A stretch of 64,000 bases of DNA from Chryseobacterium sp. MFBS3-17 (GCF_020687745.1 NZ_JAJEWK010000005.1:62001-126000), one strand, 5' to 3'. Shown: positions 1-8,373, counted from the stretch's first letter. Translations and numbers: made by a program. Notes: generated by a model from the letters alone, not told the origin.

Positions 1-297
1 GAAACCTACGAAGAAGGAGCCAGACGCCGGATGATGGAGGAACTGGGAATAGAGGCCGATATTCATCCAAAATTTCATTTCATCTACAAAGCTGAAGTAG
101 GAAATGATCTTTGGGAACATGAATTGGATCATGTTTTTACCGGATTTTATGAAGGGGATTTCCGCCTGAATGAAGAGGAGGTATCTGAGGTTCGCTATAT
201 TTCCATGGAAGAACTGGACGCTGAACTGAGCGCTAAGCCCGATCATTTTACAGAATGGTTCAAGATTATTCTGGATGAATATAAGCATCACCTGTAA
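1..297 (+). CDS. idi: Isopentenyl-diphosphate delta-isomerase type 1, C-terminal part (cut by window edge)
   Basis: The frame is open from the first base and ends at 297, so only about 98 C-terminal residues are present. They begin in the second half of a Nudix box (EEGARRRMMEELGI), followed by the acidic EHELDHVF segment typical of type 1 IPP isomerases, which interconvert isopentenyl and dimethylallyl diphosphate in the cytoplasm for menaquinone and undecaprenol side chains. The in-frame ATG at 31 lies inside the Nudix helix and is not the start. gcvT follows 35 bases later on the same strand with no obvious promoter between, so the two may be co-transcribed. Another Nudix hydrolase is conceivable, but the EHELDHVF block favours idi. 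Confidence 0.85.
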   Translation, partial: ETYEEGARRRMMEELGIEADIHPKFHFIYKAEVGNDLWEHELDHVFTGFYEGDFRLNEEEVSEVRYISMEELDAELSAKPDHFTEWFKIILDEYKHHL

Positions 298-332
298 TTC
301 ATTTATTCAATTTCAATTATAATATCAATCAT

Positions 333-1412
333 ATGAAGAAGACAGCTTTATTTGACAAACATGTCGCTCTGGGTGCCAAAATGGTGCCTTTCGCCGGTTT
401 TGAAATGCCCGTACAATACTCCGGAGTTACGGAAGAACATTTTGCAGTCCGCGAGAAAGCAGGTGTGTTTGATGTGTCCCACATGGGACAATTTTTTGTG
501 GAAGGTCCTGAAGCGAAAAACCTGCTGCAGTATGTCACCACCAATAACCTGGACACGGTGGAAACCGGAAAAGCCCAGTACACCTGTCTGCCAAATGGTA
601 ACGGTGGTATTGTAGATGACCTGATCATCTATAAAATGAATGATGAAAAGTATTTTGTGGTAGTAAACGCATCCAATATTGACAAAGACTGGAATCACCT
701 GCAGAAATACAATGAAAAATTCGGAGCGAAACTGACCAATGCTTCAGATGAAATGTCTCTGCTGGCCATACAGGGACCAAAAGCAACCGAAATTCTTCAA
801 AAACTAACCGACGTAAACCTGGCAGATTTGCCTTATTACAACTTTACCGAAGGTACTGTGGCCGGTGTGGATCATGTGATTATTTCCAATACCGGATATA
901 CCGGAAGCGGTGGTTTTGAAATCTACTTCAGCAATGATGCGGCCGAAAAACTGTGGGATGCTATCCTGGAAGCCGGTGCTGAATCCGGAATGATTCCTTG
1001 CGGTCTGGCGTCCCGGGATACCCTGAGACTGGAAAAAGGGTTCTGCCTGTACGGTAATGATATAGATGATAGCACTTCCCCACTGGAAGCCGGGCTGGGC
1101 TGGATTACCAAATTTGACAAGGAGTTTGTGGACAAAGAATTCTTTGCCAAACAGAAAGAAGAAGGCATCACCAAAAAACTGATTGGTTTTGAAATGCAGG
1201 AAAGAGCCATCCCAAGACACGATTATAAAGTGGTGGATGCAGAAGGCAATGAAATCGGGAAAGTGACTTCCGGAACCATGAGTCCCATGAAAAGCATCGG
1301 TATCGGACTGGCCTATGTGGACAAGCCGCATTTTAAAGTGGGAACTGATATTTATATTCAGATCAGAAATAAAAATGTACCTGCCAAAGTGGTAAAATTG
1401 CCTTTTGTGTAG
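333..1412 (+). CDS. gcvT: Glycine cleavage system aminomethyltransferase (T protein)
   Basis: 359 residues, the normal length. It transfers the aminomethyl carbon of glycine from lipoyl-H protein to tetrahydrofolate, releasing ammonia. The N-terminus (AGFEMPVQY, then FDVSHMGQ) and the folate-binding aspartate in GGIVDDLIIY (residues 91-100) are clear; further along are GYTGSGGFEI (residues 188-197), RDTLRLEKGF and a C-terminal GTMSPMKSIGIG barrel motif. The usual GYTGEDGFEI reads GYTGSGGFEI here, which I take as family variation rather than damage. gcvH and gcvP are not in the window, so the T protein is encoded apart from its partners, as often in this phylum. A hairpin just after the stop is a plausible terminator. 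Confidence 0.96.
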   Translation: MKKTALFDKHVALGAKMVPFAGFEMPVQYSGVTEEHFAVREKAGVFDVSHMGQFFVEGPEAKNLLQYVTTNNLDTVETGKAQYTCLPNGNGGIVDDLIIYKMNDEKYFVVVNASNIDKDWNHLQKYNEKFGAKLTNASDEMSLLAIQGPKATEILQKLTDVNLADLPYYNFTEGTVAGVDHVIISNTGYTGSGGFEIYFSNDAAEKLWDAILEAGAESGMIPCGLASRDTLRLEKGFCLYGNDIDDSTSPLEAGLGWITKFDKEFVDKEFFAKQKEEGITKKLIGFEMQERAIPRHDYKVVDAEGNEIGKVTSGTMSPMKSIGIGLAYVDKPHFKVGTDIYIQIRNKNVPAKVVKLPFV

Positions 1413-1435
1413 ATTTTTAACTTCATTAAAACATT

Positions 1436-1471
1436 GCAGGCACAACTTTACGGTTCTGCCTGTTGTTTTTT
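1436..1471 (+). terminator. Terminator after gcvT
   Basis: GCAGGCA (1436-1442) pairs with TGCCTGT (1457-1463), partly extended inward by AAC/GTT, followed by TTGTTTTTTG. It lies between convergent gcvT and the ArsC-like gene. Confidence 0.55.
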
Positions 1472-1506
1472 GTAGTCCGTAAAAAATACCTGTCCAAATA
1501 GGTCAA

Positions 1507-1866
1507 CTAAACTGTCTGGTTTCCAAAATAGTCATGAAGTGCCTCCAGATTTTTTTTATCATTGCCAATAAAAATCTCATCATCTGTGATAAATACGGGA
1601 CGTTTCAGAAAACTGTAATGATCCAGCAGAAGTGCTTTGTAATCTTTTTCCTGAAGTGCTTGCACATCGATTCCCCGGGCTTTGATCTGGGTTGATTTTT
1701 TGCTGAAAAGTGCCTCGTAGGATTGTGTTCTTTCATACATTTCCTGCAGTTCTGCTTCTGTAACCGGACTGCTTTTGATTTCACGGAGCTGCCAGTCTTC
1801 CAGATTCAGCGGCGTCATTATTTTCTTGTTGGTTCCGCAGGTTTTCAGATAAAATACTTTTTTCAT
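1507..1866 (-). CDS. ArsC/Spx-family reductase-like protein
   Basis: 119 residues with the ArsC/Spx fold pattern: the redox cysteine at residue 10 in TCGTNKK, a central helical region, and a late FLKRPVFI segment with the conserved Arg-Pro of the family. Members are glutaredoxin-coupled arsenate reductases, YffB-like proteins or Spx-type regulators. Only one N-terminal cysteine is present (no CxxC), and no arsenic genes lie nearby, so arsenate reduction should not be assumed. The gene is alone, convergent with gcvT. A complete promoter sits only four bases upstream of the ATG, so the message is probably leaderless. Confidence 0.8.
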   Translation of the reverse strand: MKKVFYLKTCGTNKKIMTPLNLEDWQLREIKSSPVTEAELQEMYERTQSYEALFSKKSTQIKARGIDVQALQEKDYKALLLDHYSFLKRPVFITDDEIFIGNDKKNLEALHDYFGNQTV

Positions 1867-1870
1867 CCTT

Positions 1871-1902
1871 CAAAATTACGGGTATATACTATCGTCTCCA
1901 AA
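1871..1902 (-). promoter_or_regulatory. Promoter of the ArsC-like gene (leaderless)
   Basis: On the minus strand TTTG (1899-1902), 20 bp, then TAATTTTG (1871-1878) matches the Bacteroidota -33/-7 consensus exactly. Only four bases separate the -7 box from the ATG at 1866, which places the transcription start at or within a base or two of the start codon. Confidence 0.7.
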
Positions 1903-1945
1903 TCTATGGTACTTTTCTTGTTGCAATAATGCAAAATATTTATTT

Positions 1946-2455
1946 ATGAAAAAATCAAAATTATCCGCGATTGCTGCTGTAGTTACCATGTTCGCATTGG
2001 CATCATGTGAAAAAAATGTAACCGTAGAAAATCCGGTACCAAACGATCAGGCGGTGACCGGAACTGCCACTGATGCGGCACCAGCGCCAGAAACTGCTGC
2101 TCAAACCAATGATCTGCCAGCGAATGTAAAATCTTTTCTGGCCGACATCTATCCGGCAGCATCTGTGATTCATTACGAAAAGAAGACCGGAATAGGAAGT
2201 ACTTATGATGTAAAACTGAATAACGGGGCAGAACTGGAATTTGACAAGGATGGAAACTGGACCGATATCAAAAGTAATGAAGGGGTTCCGGCTCAAGTCA
2301 TTCCCGGAAAAATTCAGTCCTATGTGGAAGCCAATTATCCTGCTACTAAAATTGAAAGCATAGAGAAGGAACGCAACAAAATCCATATTAACCTTTTGAA
2401 CGATATCGATTTGGTTTTTGATACCGACGGTAACTTTGAAAGACTGGATCCGTAA
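1946..2455 (+). CDS. PepSY-like periplasmic lipoprotein
   Basis: 169 residues. A lipoprotein signal ends in ALASC (Cys 21), then comes a Pro/Ala/Thr-rich linker to about residue 50. Two tandem repeats follow of the kind found in Bacteroidota PepSY-like proteins: each has an AYP/NYPA-type helix start and ends in an LxFDKDGNW or LVFDTDGNF strand (about residues 55-112 and 115-169). Such proteins are anchored in the envelope and the molecular role is unknown. The gene stands alone and ends at a strong bidirectional terminator shared with rny. Confidence 0.8.
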   Translation: MKKSKLSAIAAVVTMFALASCEKNVTVENPVPNDQAVTGTATDAAPAPETAAQTNDLPANVKSFLADIYPAASVIHYEKKTGIGSTYDVKLNNGAELEFDKDGNWTDIKSNEGVPAQVIPGKIQSYVEANYPATKIESIEKERNKIHINLLNDIDLVFDTDGNFERLDP

Positions 2456-2473
2456 CGGTTCACTATGCATCAA

Positions 2474-2510
2474 AAAAAATCCTTTCAGCGTTTTGCCGAA
2501 AGGATTTTTT
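2474..2510. terminator. Bidirectional terminator between the PepSY-like gene and rny
   Basis: A perfect 13-bp stem (2474-2486 with 2498-2510) around an 11-base loop, flanked by A and T runs so that it works on both strands. Confidence 0.85.
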
Positions 2511-2526
2511 ATTTGGGATGAGATGA

Positions 2527-4095
2527 TTATCTCGCAATATTCACGGATCTTGTTTCGCGGATTACGGTAACCCGAACCTGCCCCGGATAAGTCAGTTCGT
2601 TTTGGATTTTCTCAGAAATATCATAAGAAAGTTGCGAAGACTGCTCGTCATTTACCTTACCGCTCTCCACCATCACCCGCAGTTCCCGGCCCGCCTGAAT
2701 GGCATAAGCGCTGGACACCCCGTCAAAGCTTAAAGCAGCTGCTTCCAGATCTTTGAGACGTTGAATGTAAGATTCCAGTACCTGACGTCTGGCACCTGGT
2801 CTGGCACCGGAGATGGCATCGGCCACCTGAATGATTGGTGACAGCAGTGAGGTCATTTCAATTTCGTCGTGGTGGGCACCAATTGCATTGATGACCTCGG
2901 CATTCTCTCCGTATTTTTCGGCCCACTGCATGCCCAGCAATGCGTGCGGCAGTTCAGATTCCTGTTCCGGTACTTTACCGATGTCGTGCAATAATCCGGC
3001 TCTCTTCGCCAGTTTCACGTTCAGACCCAGTTCTGCGGCCATGGTAGCAGCAATATTGGCTACTTCTCTGGAGTGCTGAAGCAGGTTTTGTCCATAAGAA
3101 GAACGGAATTTCATACGTCCTACAATCTTCACCAATTCCGGGTGCAGACCATGGATTCCGAGATCAATAATGGTTCTTTTTCCAACTTCAATGATTTCCT
3201 CCTCTATGTGTTTTCTGGTTTTCTCTACCACTTCTTCTATCCTGGCCGGGTGTATGCGGCCGTCTGTAACCAGTCTGTGGAGAGAAAGTCTGGCAATCTC
3301 CCTTCTCACAGGATCAAAACAGGAAAGCAAAATGGCTTCCGGGGTGTCATCTACAATAATTTCTACACCGGTAGCTGCTTCCAGCGCGCGGATGTTTCTT
3401 CCTTCACGTCCGATGATTCTTCCCTTAATCTCGTCTGATTCTATGTTGAATACCGAAACAGAATTTTCTATCGCCTGTTCGGTTCCGATTCTCTGAATGG
3501 TCTGAATAACGATTTTTCTGGCTTCCTGCTTGGCATTGAGCTGGGCTTCTTCCATAATGCCCTGCACATGTGCCTGGGCTTTGGTTTTGGCTTCTGCTTT
3601 CATGGCTTCTACCAGTTCAGCTTTGGCATCCTCTGCGCTGTAATTGGCAATTTTTTCCAGGATTTCAACCTTTTGTGCCGTCACGGCATCCAGTTCCTGC
3701 TGCTTTCTTTCCAGGATTTCAGCTTTTTTTGCATAATCTGCGATCTGGCGGTCCAGGTCTTTTTCTAATTTTCCTGTTTTGCTGAGTTCATCATTCAGTT
3801 TGTGTTCTTTGTCTTTGGCTCGTTTCTCTGCATCCTGCATTTTCTTCTCACGGTTCTGGATTTCTGCATCGTGCTGAGATTTCAGTTCGAAGAACTTTAC
3901 TTTGGCCTGAGCTTCTTTTTCTTTTCTTACAGATTCTGCTTTTACATTGGCTGTTTCTATAATATTTTGGGCATTCTTCTTCGCATCTTCTATAATGAAT
4001 TTGGCTTTGGAATTCAATGAACTTTTGGAGAACATGAATCCAAGCACAGCTCCTGCAATCAATGCGATAATGCTTGCAATAATAATGGTTGTCAT
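2527..4095 (-). CDS. rny: Ribonuclease Y
   Basis: 522 residues, the usual length. An N-terminal membrane anchor (about residues 3-22) is followed by a long charged coiled coil (about 25-195), a KH RNA-binding domain with [15 protein letters not shown], and an HD nuclease domain containing LLHDIGKV and later GAHHDE metal-binding residues. RNase Y is a membrane-bound endoribonuclease that starts mRNA decay. It lies downstream of zapA and the 6S-type RNA on the same strand. No clear TAnnTTTG box lies just before its ATG, so it may be read from an upstream promoter, past the 6S RNA, or from a poorly conserved promoter of its own. Confidence 0.96.
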   Translation of the reverse strand: MTTIIIASIIALIAGAVLGFMFSKSSLNSKAKFIIEDAKKNAQNIIETANVKAESVRKEKEAQAKVKFFELKSQHDAEIQNREKKMQDAEKRAKDKEHKLNDELSKTGKLEKDLDRQIADYAKKAEILERKQQELDAVTAQKVEILEKIANYSAEDAKAELVEAMKAEAKTKAQAHVQGIMEEAQLNAKQEARKIVIQTIQRIGTEQAIENSVSVFNIESDEIKGRIIGREGRNIRALEAATGVEIIVDDTPEAILLSCFDPVRREIARLSLHRLVTDGRIHPARIEEVVEKTRKHIEEEIIEVGKRTIIDLGIHGLHPELVKIVGRMKFRSSYGQNLLQHSREVANIAATMAAELGLNVKLAKRAGLLHDIGKVPEQESELPHALLGMQWAEKYGENAEVINAIGAHHDEIEMTSLLSPIIQVADAISGARPGARRQVLESYIQRLKDLEAAALSFDGVSSAYAIQAGRELRVMVESGKVNDEQSSQLSYDISEKIQNELTYPGQVRVTVIRETRSVNIAR

Positions 4096-4150
4096 ATATA
4101 TATAGTTTAAATTTTAATGTTAATTCACCATATGCTTCATTTTCAAGCAT

Positions 4151-4320
4151 AAAAAAGCCTACAACGGTTCAGTGATTTAGAGTAAACTCCTAATCAACAC
4201 GATTTGGACTGATTTTCACTTTCTGTAATCCGGGCTGGCCGGCACGCCATTAAGTGAACATTTATCCGGTAATTGTTTAGCGTTGAGTTTACCTTAATGT
4301 GTTAGAACTATTGTAGGCAG
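4151..4320 (-). ncRNA. ssrS: 6S RNA (6S-Flavo type)
   Basis: The 246-base gap between zapA and rny folds on the minus strand into a long interrupted rod. A closing stem pairs 4311-4318 with 4157-4164 (GCCTACAA with TTGTAGGC), extended past a 2x2 internal loop by 4305-4308 with 4167-4170 (GTTC with GAAC). A second perfect 8-bp stem pairs 4285-4292 with 4182-4189, and an apical 7-bp arm pairs 4252-4258 with 4215-4221. The asymmetric unpaired stretches between stems resemble the open bubble with which 6S RNA mimics a promoter and binds RNA polymerase. A run of six U follows the closing stem (4151-4156). 6S RNA next to zapA is a known arrangement, and a flavobacterial 6S class (6S-Flavo) is described. 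Exact ends are inferred. Confidence 0.78.
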
Positions 4321-4341
4321 CTTCTTCCGGAAAAGAAAAAT

Positions 4342-4629
4342 CTACTTTTCCAGTGCTTCCAGGAACTGATTAATTTTGATTAACCGCTCGTTGGAGGCAT
4401 TTATATTTTTCTCGTTATTCAGGGCAAAAACTTCGGCGCTGGTGCCCAGTCTCAGGGCGCACATGGCCAGTGCATCCTGTTTGTCCCGGATATCGAAATT
4501 CTGTTCAAAATCTTTAATCATATTTTCAATCTGCTTTCCTACTTTCCGAAGGGTTTCTTCTTCATTGGCAGGAACATTCAGCGGATATACCCTTCCGGCT
4601 ATATTGATGGTAATCTTTCTTACATCCAT
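4342..4629 (-). CDS. zapA: Cell division protein ZapA
   Basis: 95 residues. It begins with the ZapA domain (ITINIAGRVYPLNV, then EEETLRKVGKQIE), continues with the DKQDALAMCALRL segment and ends in a helix for dimer and tetramer contacts. ZapA bundles FtsZ protofilaments at mid-cell. Its start codon overlaps by one base the stop of the upstream coiled-coil gene (TAATG), so the two are translationally coupled. The 6S-type RNA begins about 20 bases after its stop. Confidence 0.9.
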   Translation of the reverse strand: MDVRKITINIAGRVYPLNVPANEEETLRKVGKQIENMIKDFEQNFDIRDKQDALAMCALRLGTSAEVFALNNEKNINASNERLIKINQFLEALEK

Positions 4630-4931
4630 TATAATCCACTGTTTTGAAGTTCTGCAATACAGAAATCCACCTCTTTGATTAACCGGTTGATGTGATTTTT
4701 CATCAATCTGTTATGTTCTGGATTTCCGGAAATTGCTGAATAAAGTTTTATTTCTTTTTGTTCTTCTGCAAGGACCTGACTTTTTCTCCGCTCTTCATCG
4801 TATTTCTGCTTCAGTGTTTCATGCTCTTTTTGCAACTCTTTATACTGTTCAGAGAGCAACTGATAATTTTTGGCCAGAAGAGAAATTTTTCTTTCTAATT
4901 CCGAAAAATTATTTTCCAATTCCTTGAGCAT
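4629..4931 (-). CDS. Coiled-coil protein upstream of zapA
   Basis: 100 residues, almost entirely charged helix with heptad-like Leu spacing (ELERKISLLAKNYQLLSEQYKELQ). No enzymatic motif is present. The gene is one base from zapA and its product has the general look of small division coiled coils such as ZapB, but I recognise no specific family. A longer frame could begin at a TTG at 4955. The -7 box at 4961-4968 places the transcription start around 4955, so the ATG at 4931 is the likelier start. A partner role with ZapA is inferred only from coupling. Confidence 0.75.
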   Translation of the reverse strand: MLKELENNFSELERKISLLAKNYQLLSEQYKELQKEHETLKQKYDEERRKSQVLAEEQKEIKLYSAISGNPEHNRLMKNHINRLIKEVDFCIAELQNSGL

Positions 4932-4960
4932 TTCAGGTCTTTTAAATTCTAACAATTAAG

Positions 4961-4968
4961 CAAAAATA
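4961..4968 (-). promoter_or_regulatory. -7 box for the coiled-coil/zapA operon
   Basis: CAAAAATA on the plus strand reads TATTTTTG on the minus strand, a full match to TAnnTTTG. No good -33 TTTG is seen. It decides the start of the coiled-coil gene. Confidence 0.6.
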
Positions 4969-5021
4969 TAAAATTTTATTTTGAAACGGGCGAAAATAGC
5001 GCTAATTTTTTCTCTTTGGTT

Positions 5022-5062
5022 TAAAGAAAAAGAGAAGGCTGTTGCTAACCTTCTCTTTTCGT
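5022..5062 (-). terminator. Terminator after porT
   Basis: AAAAGAGAAGG (5028-5038) pairs with CCTTCTCTTTT (5049-5059) around a 10-base loop. On the minus strand a T-rich run follows. Confidence 0.8.
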
Positions 5063-5081
5063 ATCTTTTAAGTGGTCTTTA

Positions 5082-5864
5082 TTATTCAAATTTCAGGACA
5101 AACATAAATGCTCTGGACGAGGCTGTAGAAATTGCTTTTGCCCAGTAAGGAGGTGTTCCGGGATTGTCTGATACCATTTCGTTGTTCAGGAAAAAGGTAC
5201 CGCGTACGCCGGGTGTCAGCTTGAAACGGTTGAAGTAAATCTGTACTCCCATTTCTGCACTCCACGCAAAATTATTCTGGGTAGAGCGGAATACGCCCTG
5301 CAGGTTGTCATCACTGTTATTGGCATTAGACTGCAGATTCACGATATAATTAACTCCCGCCGCAGCATAAGGTCGGGTATTGTACCAACGGTCACCATGA
5401 ATTTCAATCATCACCGGAATGTCCAGTAACGTAGATTTCACATTTCTTACTTTATCTGCTTCGGTAAGTTGTCTTGGGGTGAAGGGCGGATTGGTCAATG
5501 TGCCGGCTGCATACTGGTCATTGGTTTGTGTTTCAAAACGCAGTTCTCTTTGTACAAACTGCAGCCCGGGCTCCATTCTGAGGTCAAAATAATCGTTAAG
5601 GCGCATTTTACCGATTAATCCGGCACCGAAACCATAACTGGGTTTGGAAGTAACGGAATTGTAGTTCACATCCATACCGTATCTGGGATCCAGCACCAGT
5701 TTATAATCGTACATAGCACCATTGAGGTAAAAACCCCAACTGAATTTTTGCTGGTCGAAACTTTCCAGTTTATCCATTCTGTTTCGGCTGTTAAACTGGG
5801 CATCTGCGAAGGTGGCAAATGCAAGGGATGTTAAAACCAAAGATTTTAATAAAATTCTATTCAT
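5082..5864 (-). CDS. porT: PorT/SprT-like outer-membrane beta-barrel protein
   Basis: 260 residues: a signal peptide ending near FADAQ, then an outer-membrane beta-barrel with alternating hydrophobic strands and a final aromatic-ended strand (FMFVLKFE). Features such as YGFGAGLIGKMRL and LRMEPGLQFVQREL are those of the PorT family. PorT (SprT in gliding flavobacteria) is needed for type IX secretion, which exports proteins across the outer membrane. Position directly after menG/ubiE (46-base gap) is the usual setting of the sprT gene in flavobacteria, which supports the assignment over a generic OmpW-like barrel. It is the last gene of a three-gene operon. Confidence 0.8.
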   Translation of the reverse strand: MNRILLKSLVLTSLAFATFADAQFNSRNRMDKLESFDQQKFSWGFYLNGAMYDYKLVLDPRYGMDVNYNSVTSKPSYGFGAGLIGKMRLNDYFDLRMEPGLQFVQRELRFETQTNDQYAAGTLTNPPFTPRQLTEADKVRNVKSTLLDIPVMIEIHGDRWYNTRPYAAAGVNYIVNLQSNANNSDDNLQGVFRSTQNNFAWSAEMGVQIYFNRFKLTPGVRGTFFLNNEMVSDNPGTPPYWAKAISTASSRAFMFVLKFE

Positions 5865-5910
5865 ATTCTACAATTAATATTTTAACCATCAGGACTACCG
5901 CATTGTTGTT

Positions 5911-6630
5911 CTACTTGGTAGCCTTGTATATGGTAGCGATTCCCAAACTTAGTTTTTTATATTCTACTTTCTTAAAACCGGTATCCAAAAGGATTTGCTT
6001 CATTTTTTCCCCATAAGGAAAAGCATTTACAGAATCCGGAAGATAGGTATATGCTCGGTTATCCTTAGAGATCAGTTTTCCGATTGCGGGCAGAATATTT
6101 TTAAAATAAAACATATATAATGGACCCAATAATCCTTCAACTTTTGAAAACTCCAGAATATACACACTGTTTCCGCTTTTCACTACCCTTCTTAACTCCT
6201 GTAATCCTTTGTTTAAATTTTCGAAATTTCGTACCCCAAAAGCTACTGAAACCGCATCAAACCGGTCATTTTCAAACGGCAGGTTTTCGGCATCACCTTT
6301 TTGCATCGAAATTCTGCCGTCTAAATTAAGTTTTTTTATTTTAATAATCCCAACATTTAACATTTGCTGAGATAAATCTAACCCTACTACCTGTGCTCCG
6401 GTTCCTTTTTGAATGGCAACTGCCAGGTCACCAGTGCCCGTAGCAACATCCAACACCTCCTTCACGCCATCTTTTTTCATCCATTTTACCAGAGTATTGC
6501 GCCAGGCTACATCAATCTTCATAGAAAGTACGTGGTTCAGCAAATCGTATTTGGGTGCTATGTTGTCAAACATATCCTCTACTTCGCTCTTCTTGCTTGC
6601 GCCGGAATTGTATGGTTTTACCTGTTCCAA
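5911..6630 (-). CDS. menG/ubiE: Demethylmenaquinone methyltransferase
   Basis: 239 residues, full length. SAM-binding motif I is VLDVATGTGDLAVAI, followed by GDAENLPFENDRFDAV and SVAFGVRNFEN, the signature of the UbiE/MenG family. It methylates demethylmenaquinone in the last step of menaquinone synthesis. In a respiring Bacteroidota the quinone is menaquinone, so the MenG role is expected. It lies nine bases after the upstream membrane-protein gene and ahead of porT. Confidence 0.95.
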   Translation of the reverse strand: MEQVKPYNSGASKKSEVEDMFDNIAPKYDLLNHVLSMKIDVAWRNTLVKWMKKDGVKEVLDVATGTGDLAVAIQKGTGAQVVGLDLSQQMLNVGIIKIKKLNLDGRISMQKGDAENLPFENDRFDAVSVAFGVRNFENLNKGLQELRRVVKSGNSVYILEFSKVEGLLGPLYMFYFKNILPAIGKLISKDNRAYTYLPDSVNAFPYGEKMKQILLDTGFKKVEYKKLSLGIATIYKATK

Positions 6631-6639
6631 ATTATTGTT

Positions 6640-7209
6640 TTAAAATTGATAATATTCTTTATAGTAGTTCAGAAAGTCCTGTTTTCTGAATATTTTTGTG
6701 CGGGATTCTACTTTCTGTATATTTTTAATCACCGCATCGTAGTCCTCATCTATCTGATAATAGAAATCTTCAGTATATAAATTCCGGAACAACCGGGGCT
6801 CGTTTACATAACTTTTGCCGTCTATGATGGTCTCACCGCGATGCGTAATCAGAGAGTCCCGGTTCAGTCCGTATCCGTAAAACTGCTCGTTGATATAATA
6901 ATCCGAATGGGTAATGTTCAGTAAACCGCGTTCTTTGCTCACACTGAATGCCGAATCGTACAGAAGTTTCTTCTCACCGTCATAAACTTGAATCCTGTTT
7001 TTACCCACAGGAACTTCCACCTTTATATATTGTCCGGAAGTAATGATTTGCTCCGTTCCCTTGTTAATGGTAAAATAATAGGTATCTGGTGTGGGATTGT
7101 CTACCAGGTGGTAATTCTTTTTAGCCAGAAAAAGAAAATATACCCCAAAAGCCATTATGACAATAAATAATGAAATTAATAAACCGGTAAGGGCAGGGTT
7201 CTTTTTCAT
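6640..7209 (-). CDS. Conserved single-pass membrane protein of unknown function
   Basis: 189 residues: a short positively charged N-terminus, one transmembrane helix (about residues 6-28, ending YFLFLAKK), and an extracytoplasmic domain rich in Tyr and Asp with no motif I recognise. The longest frame starts at 7233, but the -7 box at 7231-7238 overlaps that start, so the ATG at 7209 (MKKNPAL) is chosen. It is the first gene of an operon with menG/ubiE and porT. A role near the envelope or type IX secretion is possible from context alone. Confidence 0.75.
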   Translation of the reverse strand: MKKNPALTGLLISLFIVIMAFGVYFLFLAKKNYHLVDNPTPDTYYFTINKGTEQIITSGQYIKVEVPVGKNRIQVYDGEKKLLYDSAFSVSKERGLLNITHSDYYINEQFYGYGLNRDSLITHRGETIIDGKSYVNEPRLFRNLYTEDFYYQIDEDYDAVIKNIQKVESRTKIFRKQDFLNYYKEYYQF

Positions 7210-7230
7210 GTTTTCTGACAATATTTTTTG

Positions 7231-7238
7231 CAAATTTA
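7231..7238 (-). promoter_or_regulatory. -7 box for the membrane protein-menG-porT operon
   Basis: TAAATTTG on the minus strand. It is divergent from the ketoacyl-synthase promoter 37 bases away. No clear -33 TTTG. Confidence 0.6.
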
Positions 7239-7275
7239 GTAATAATTTTGGTTCCTCCTTATAGATATTAATTCA

Positions 7276-7283
7276 TACATTTG
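7276..7283 (+). promoter_or_regulatory. -7 box for the ketoacyl synthase III gene
   Basis: TACATTTG, full match to TAnnTTTG, 22 bases before the ATG at 7306. The nearest upstream TTTG (7247-7250) is 25 bp away, longer than ideal. Confidence 0.55.
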
Positions 7284-7305
7284 CAATTATATTTTATTTG
7301 AAAGA

Positions 7306-8373
7306 ATGCCAAGTACTGTTATTATAGGCTCCGGAAGCTACCTTCCTCCCAGAGTAATCGGAAGAGATTATTTTTTAAGCAGTGAATTTTTTACCGAAGA
7401 GGGTGTAAAAATTGATAAACCAACCGCTGAAATTATTGATAAATTTGTAGAAATTACCGAGATAGAGGACAGAAGGTATGTAGAGGATCACCAGATGAAT
7501 TCTGATATCGGTTATGAGGCTGCAAAAAAAGCACTGGAGGATGCCGCCATAAATCCTGAAGAACTGGACTATATTATATATGCCAGCAATTTCGGCGATG
7601 TAAAAGATGCATCGGGCACCAATTTTATGCCCAATATGGCTGCACGTGTAAAAAATAAACTGCAAATTAAAAACCGGAAATGCATCACTTATGACATGAT
7701 TTTCGGATGTCCGGGCTGGGTAGAAGCCATGATTCTGGCAAATCATCTCATTAATGCCGGGTCAGCCAAAATGATTTTGGTTGTAGGCTCTGAAACCCTG
7801 AGTCGCGTAACCGATCCGTATGACAGAAATAGAATGATTTTTGCCGATGGTGCAGGCGCCGTAGTGGTGAAAGCCAGTGATGAACCAAACGTTGGCATTA
7901 TCTCACACAATACCATTTGTGATAATGCGGCTGAGCTGAACTATCTGGAAAACGCTGTTTCCCTGAATGAAGAGGCAGATCAGTCCTGCCTGTACATACG
8001 CATGCAAGGCAGAAAAATTTACGAATACGCATTGAAGAACGTCCCAAACGCCATCAAAGAAACCATAGATGCAGCCGGCCTCGGTATAGATGATATTGAT
8101 AAAATCCTCCTCCATCAGGCCAATGCTAAAATGGATCATGCCATTATAGACCGTTTGCTGCGGTTGTATGACAGAAAGGAGTACGATGAATCTATAGCAC
8201 CCATGACCATTCAGTATCTGGGAAATTCCTCTGTAGCCACCGTTCCTACTATGTATGACCTGATTATCCGTAATAAAATGGAAGGACATACTTTCCAGGA
8301 AAAAGGCAATATCGTGTTTGCCTCTGTAGGAGCAGGCATGAACATTAATTGTATCGTGTACCGGTTTCCCTGA
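7306..8373 (+). CDS. 3-oxoacyl-ACP synthase III-type thiolase
   Basis: 355 residues of the FabH fold: active-site Cys in IFGCPGWVEA, catalytic His in LLHQANAKMDHAI and Asn in YLGNSSVATV, plus VGAGMNINCIVY at the C-terminus. FabH enzymes condense an acyl-CoA with malonyl-ACP to start fatty-acid chains. This one carries GCPGW instead of the housekeeping ACAGF-type motif and is longer than typical FabH (about 320). It may therefore be a FabH paralogue used for branched or aryl starter units rather than the essential copy; I leave the symbol blank. Monocistronic, divergent from the menG operon. Confidence 0.85.
   Translation: MPSTVIIGSGSYLPPRVIGRDYFLSSEFFTEEGVKIDKPTAEIIDKFVEITEIEDRRYVEDHQMNSDIGYEAAKKALEDAAINPEELDYIIYASNFGDVKDASGTNFMPNMAARVKNKLQIKNRKCITYDMIFGCPGWVEAMILANHLINAGSAKMILVVGSETLSRVTDPYDRNRMIFADGAGAVVVKASDEPNVGIISHNTICDNAAELNYLENAVSLNEEADQSCLYIRMQGRKIYEYALKNVPNAIKETIDAAGLGIDDIDKILLHQANAKMDHAIIDRLLRLYDRKEYDESIAPMTIQYLGNSSVATVPTMYDLIIRNKMEGHTFQEKGNIVFASVGAGMNINCIVYRFP

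Noticed and set aside
298-332. Glycine riboswitch upstream of gcvT.
   Set aside because: Only 35 bases separate gcvT from idi, too short for one, and no aptamer-like pairing is visible.
804-1445. Long minus-strand frame opposite gcvT, and similar long opposite-strand frames under other genes.
   Set aside because: They lie wholly within well-supported genes, have unnatural composition rich in His, Phe and Ile, and show no motifs; they are shadows.
1507-1866. ArsC-like gene as a true arsenate-resistance gene.
   Set aside because: No arsenic transporter or regulator is nearby and the family includes many non-arsenate proteins.
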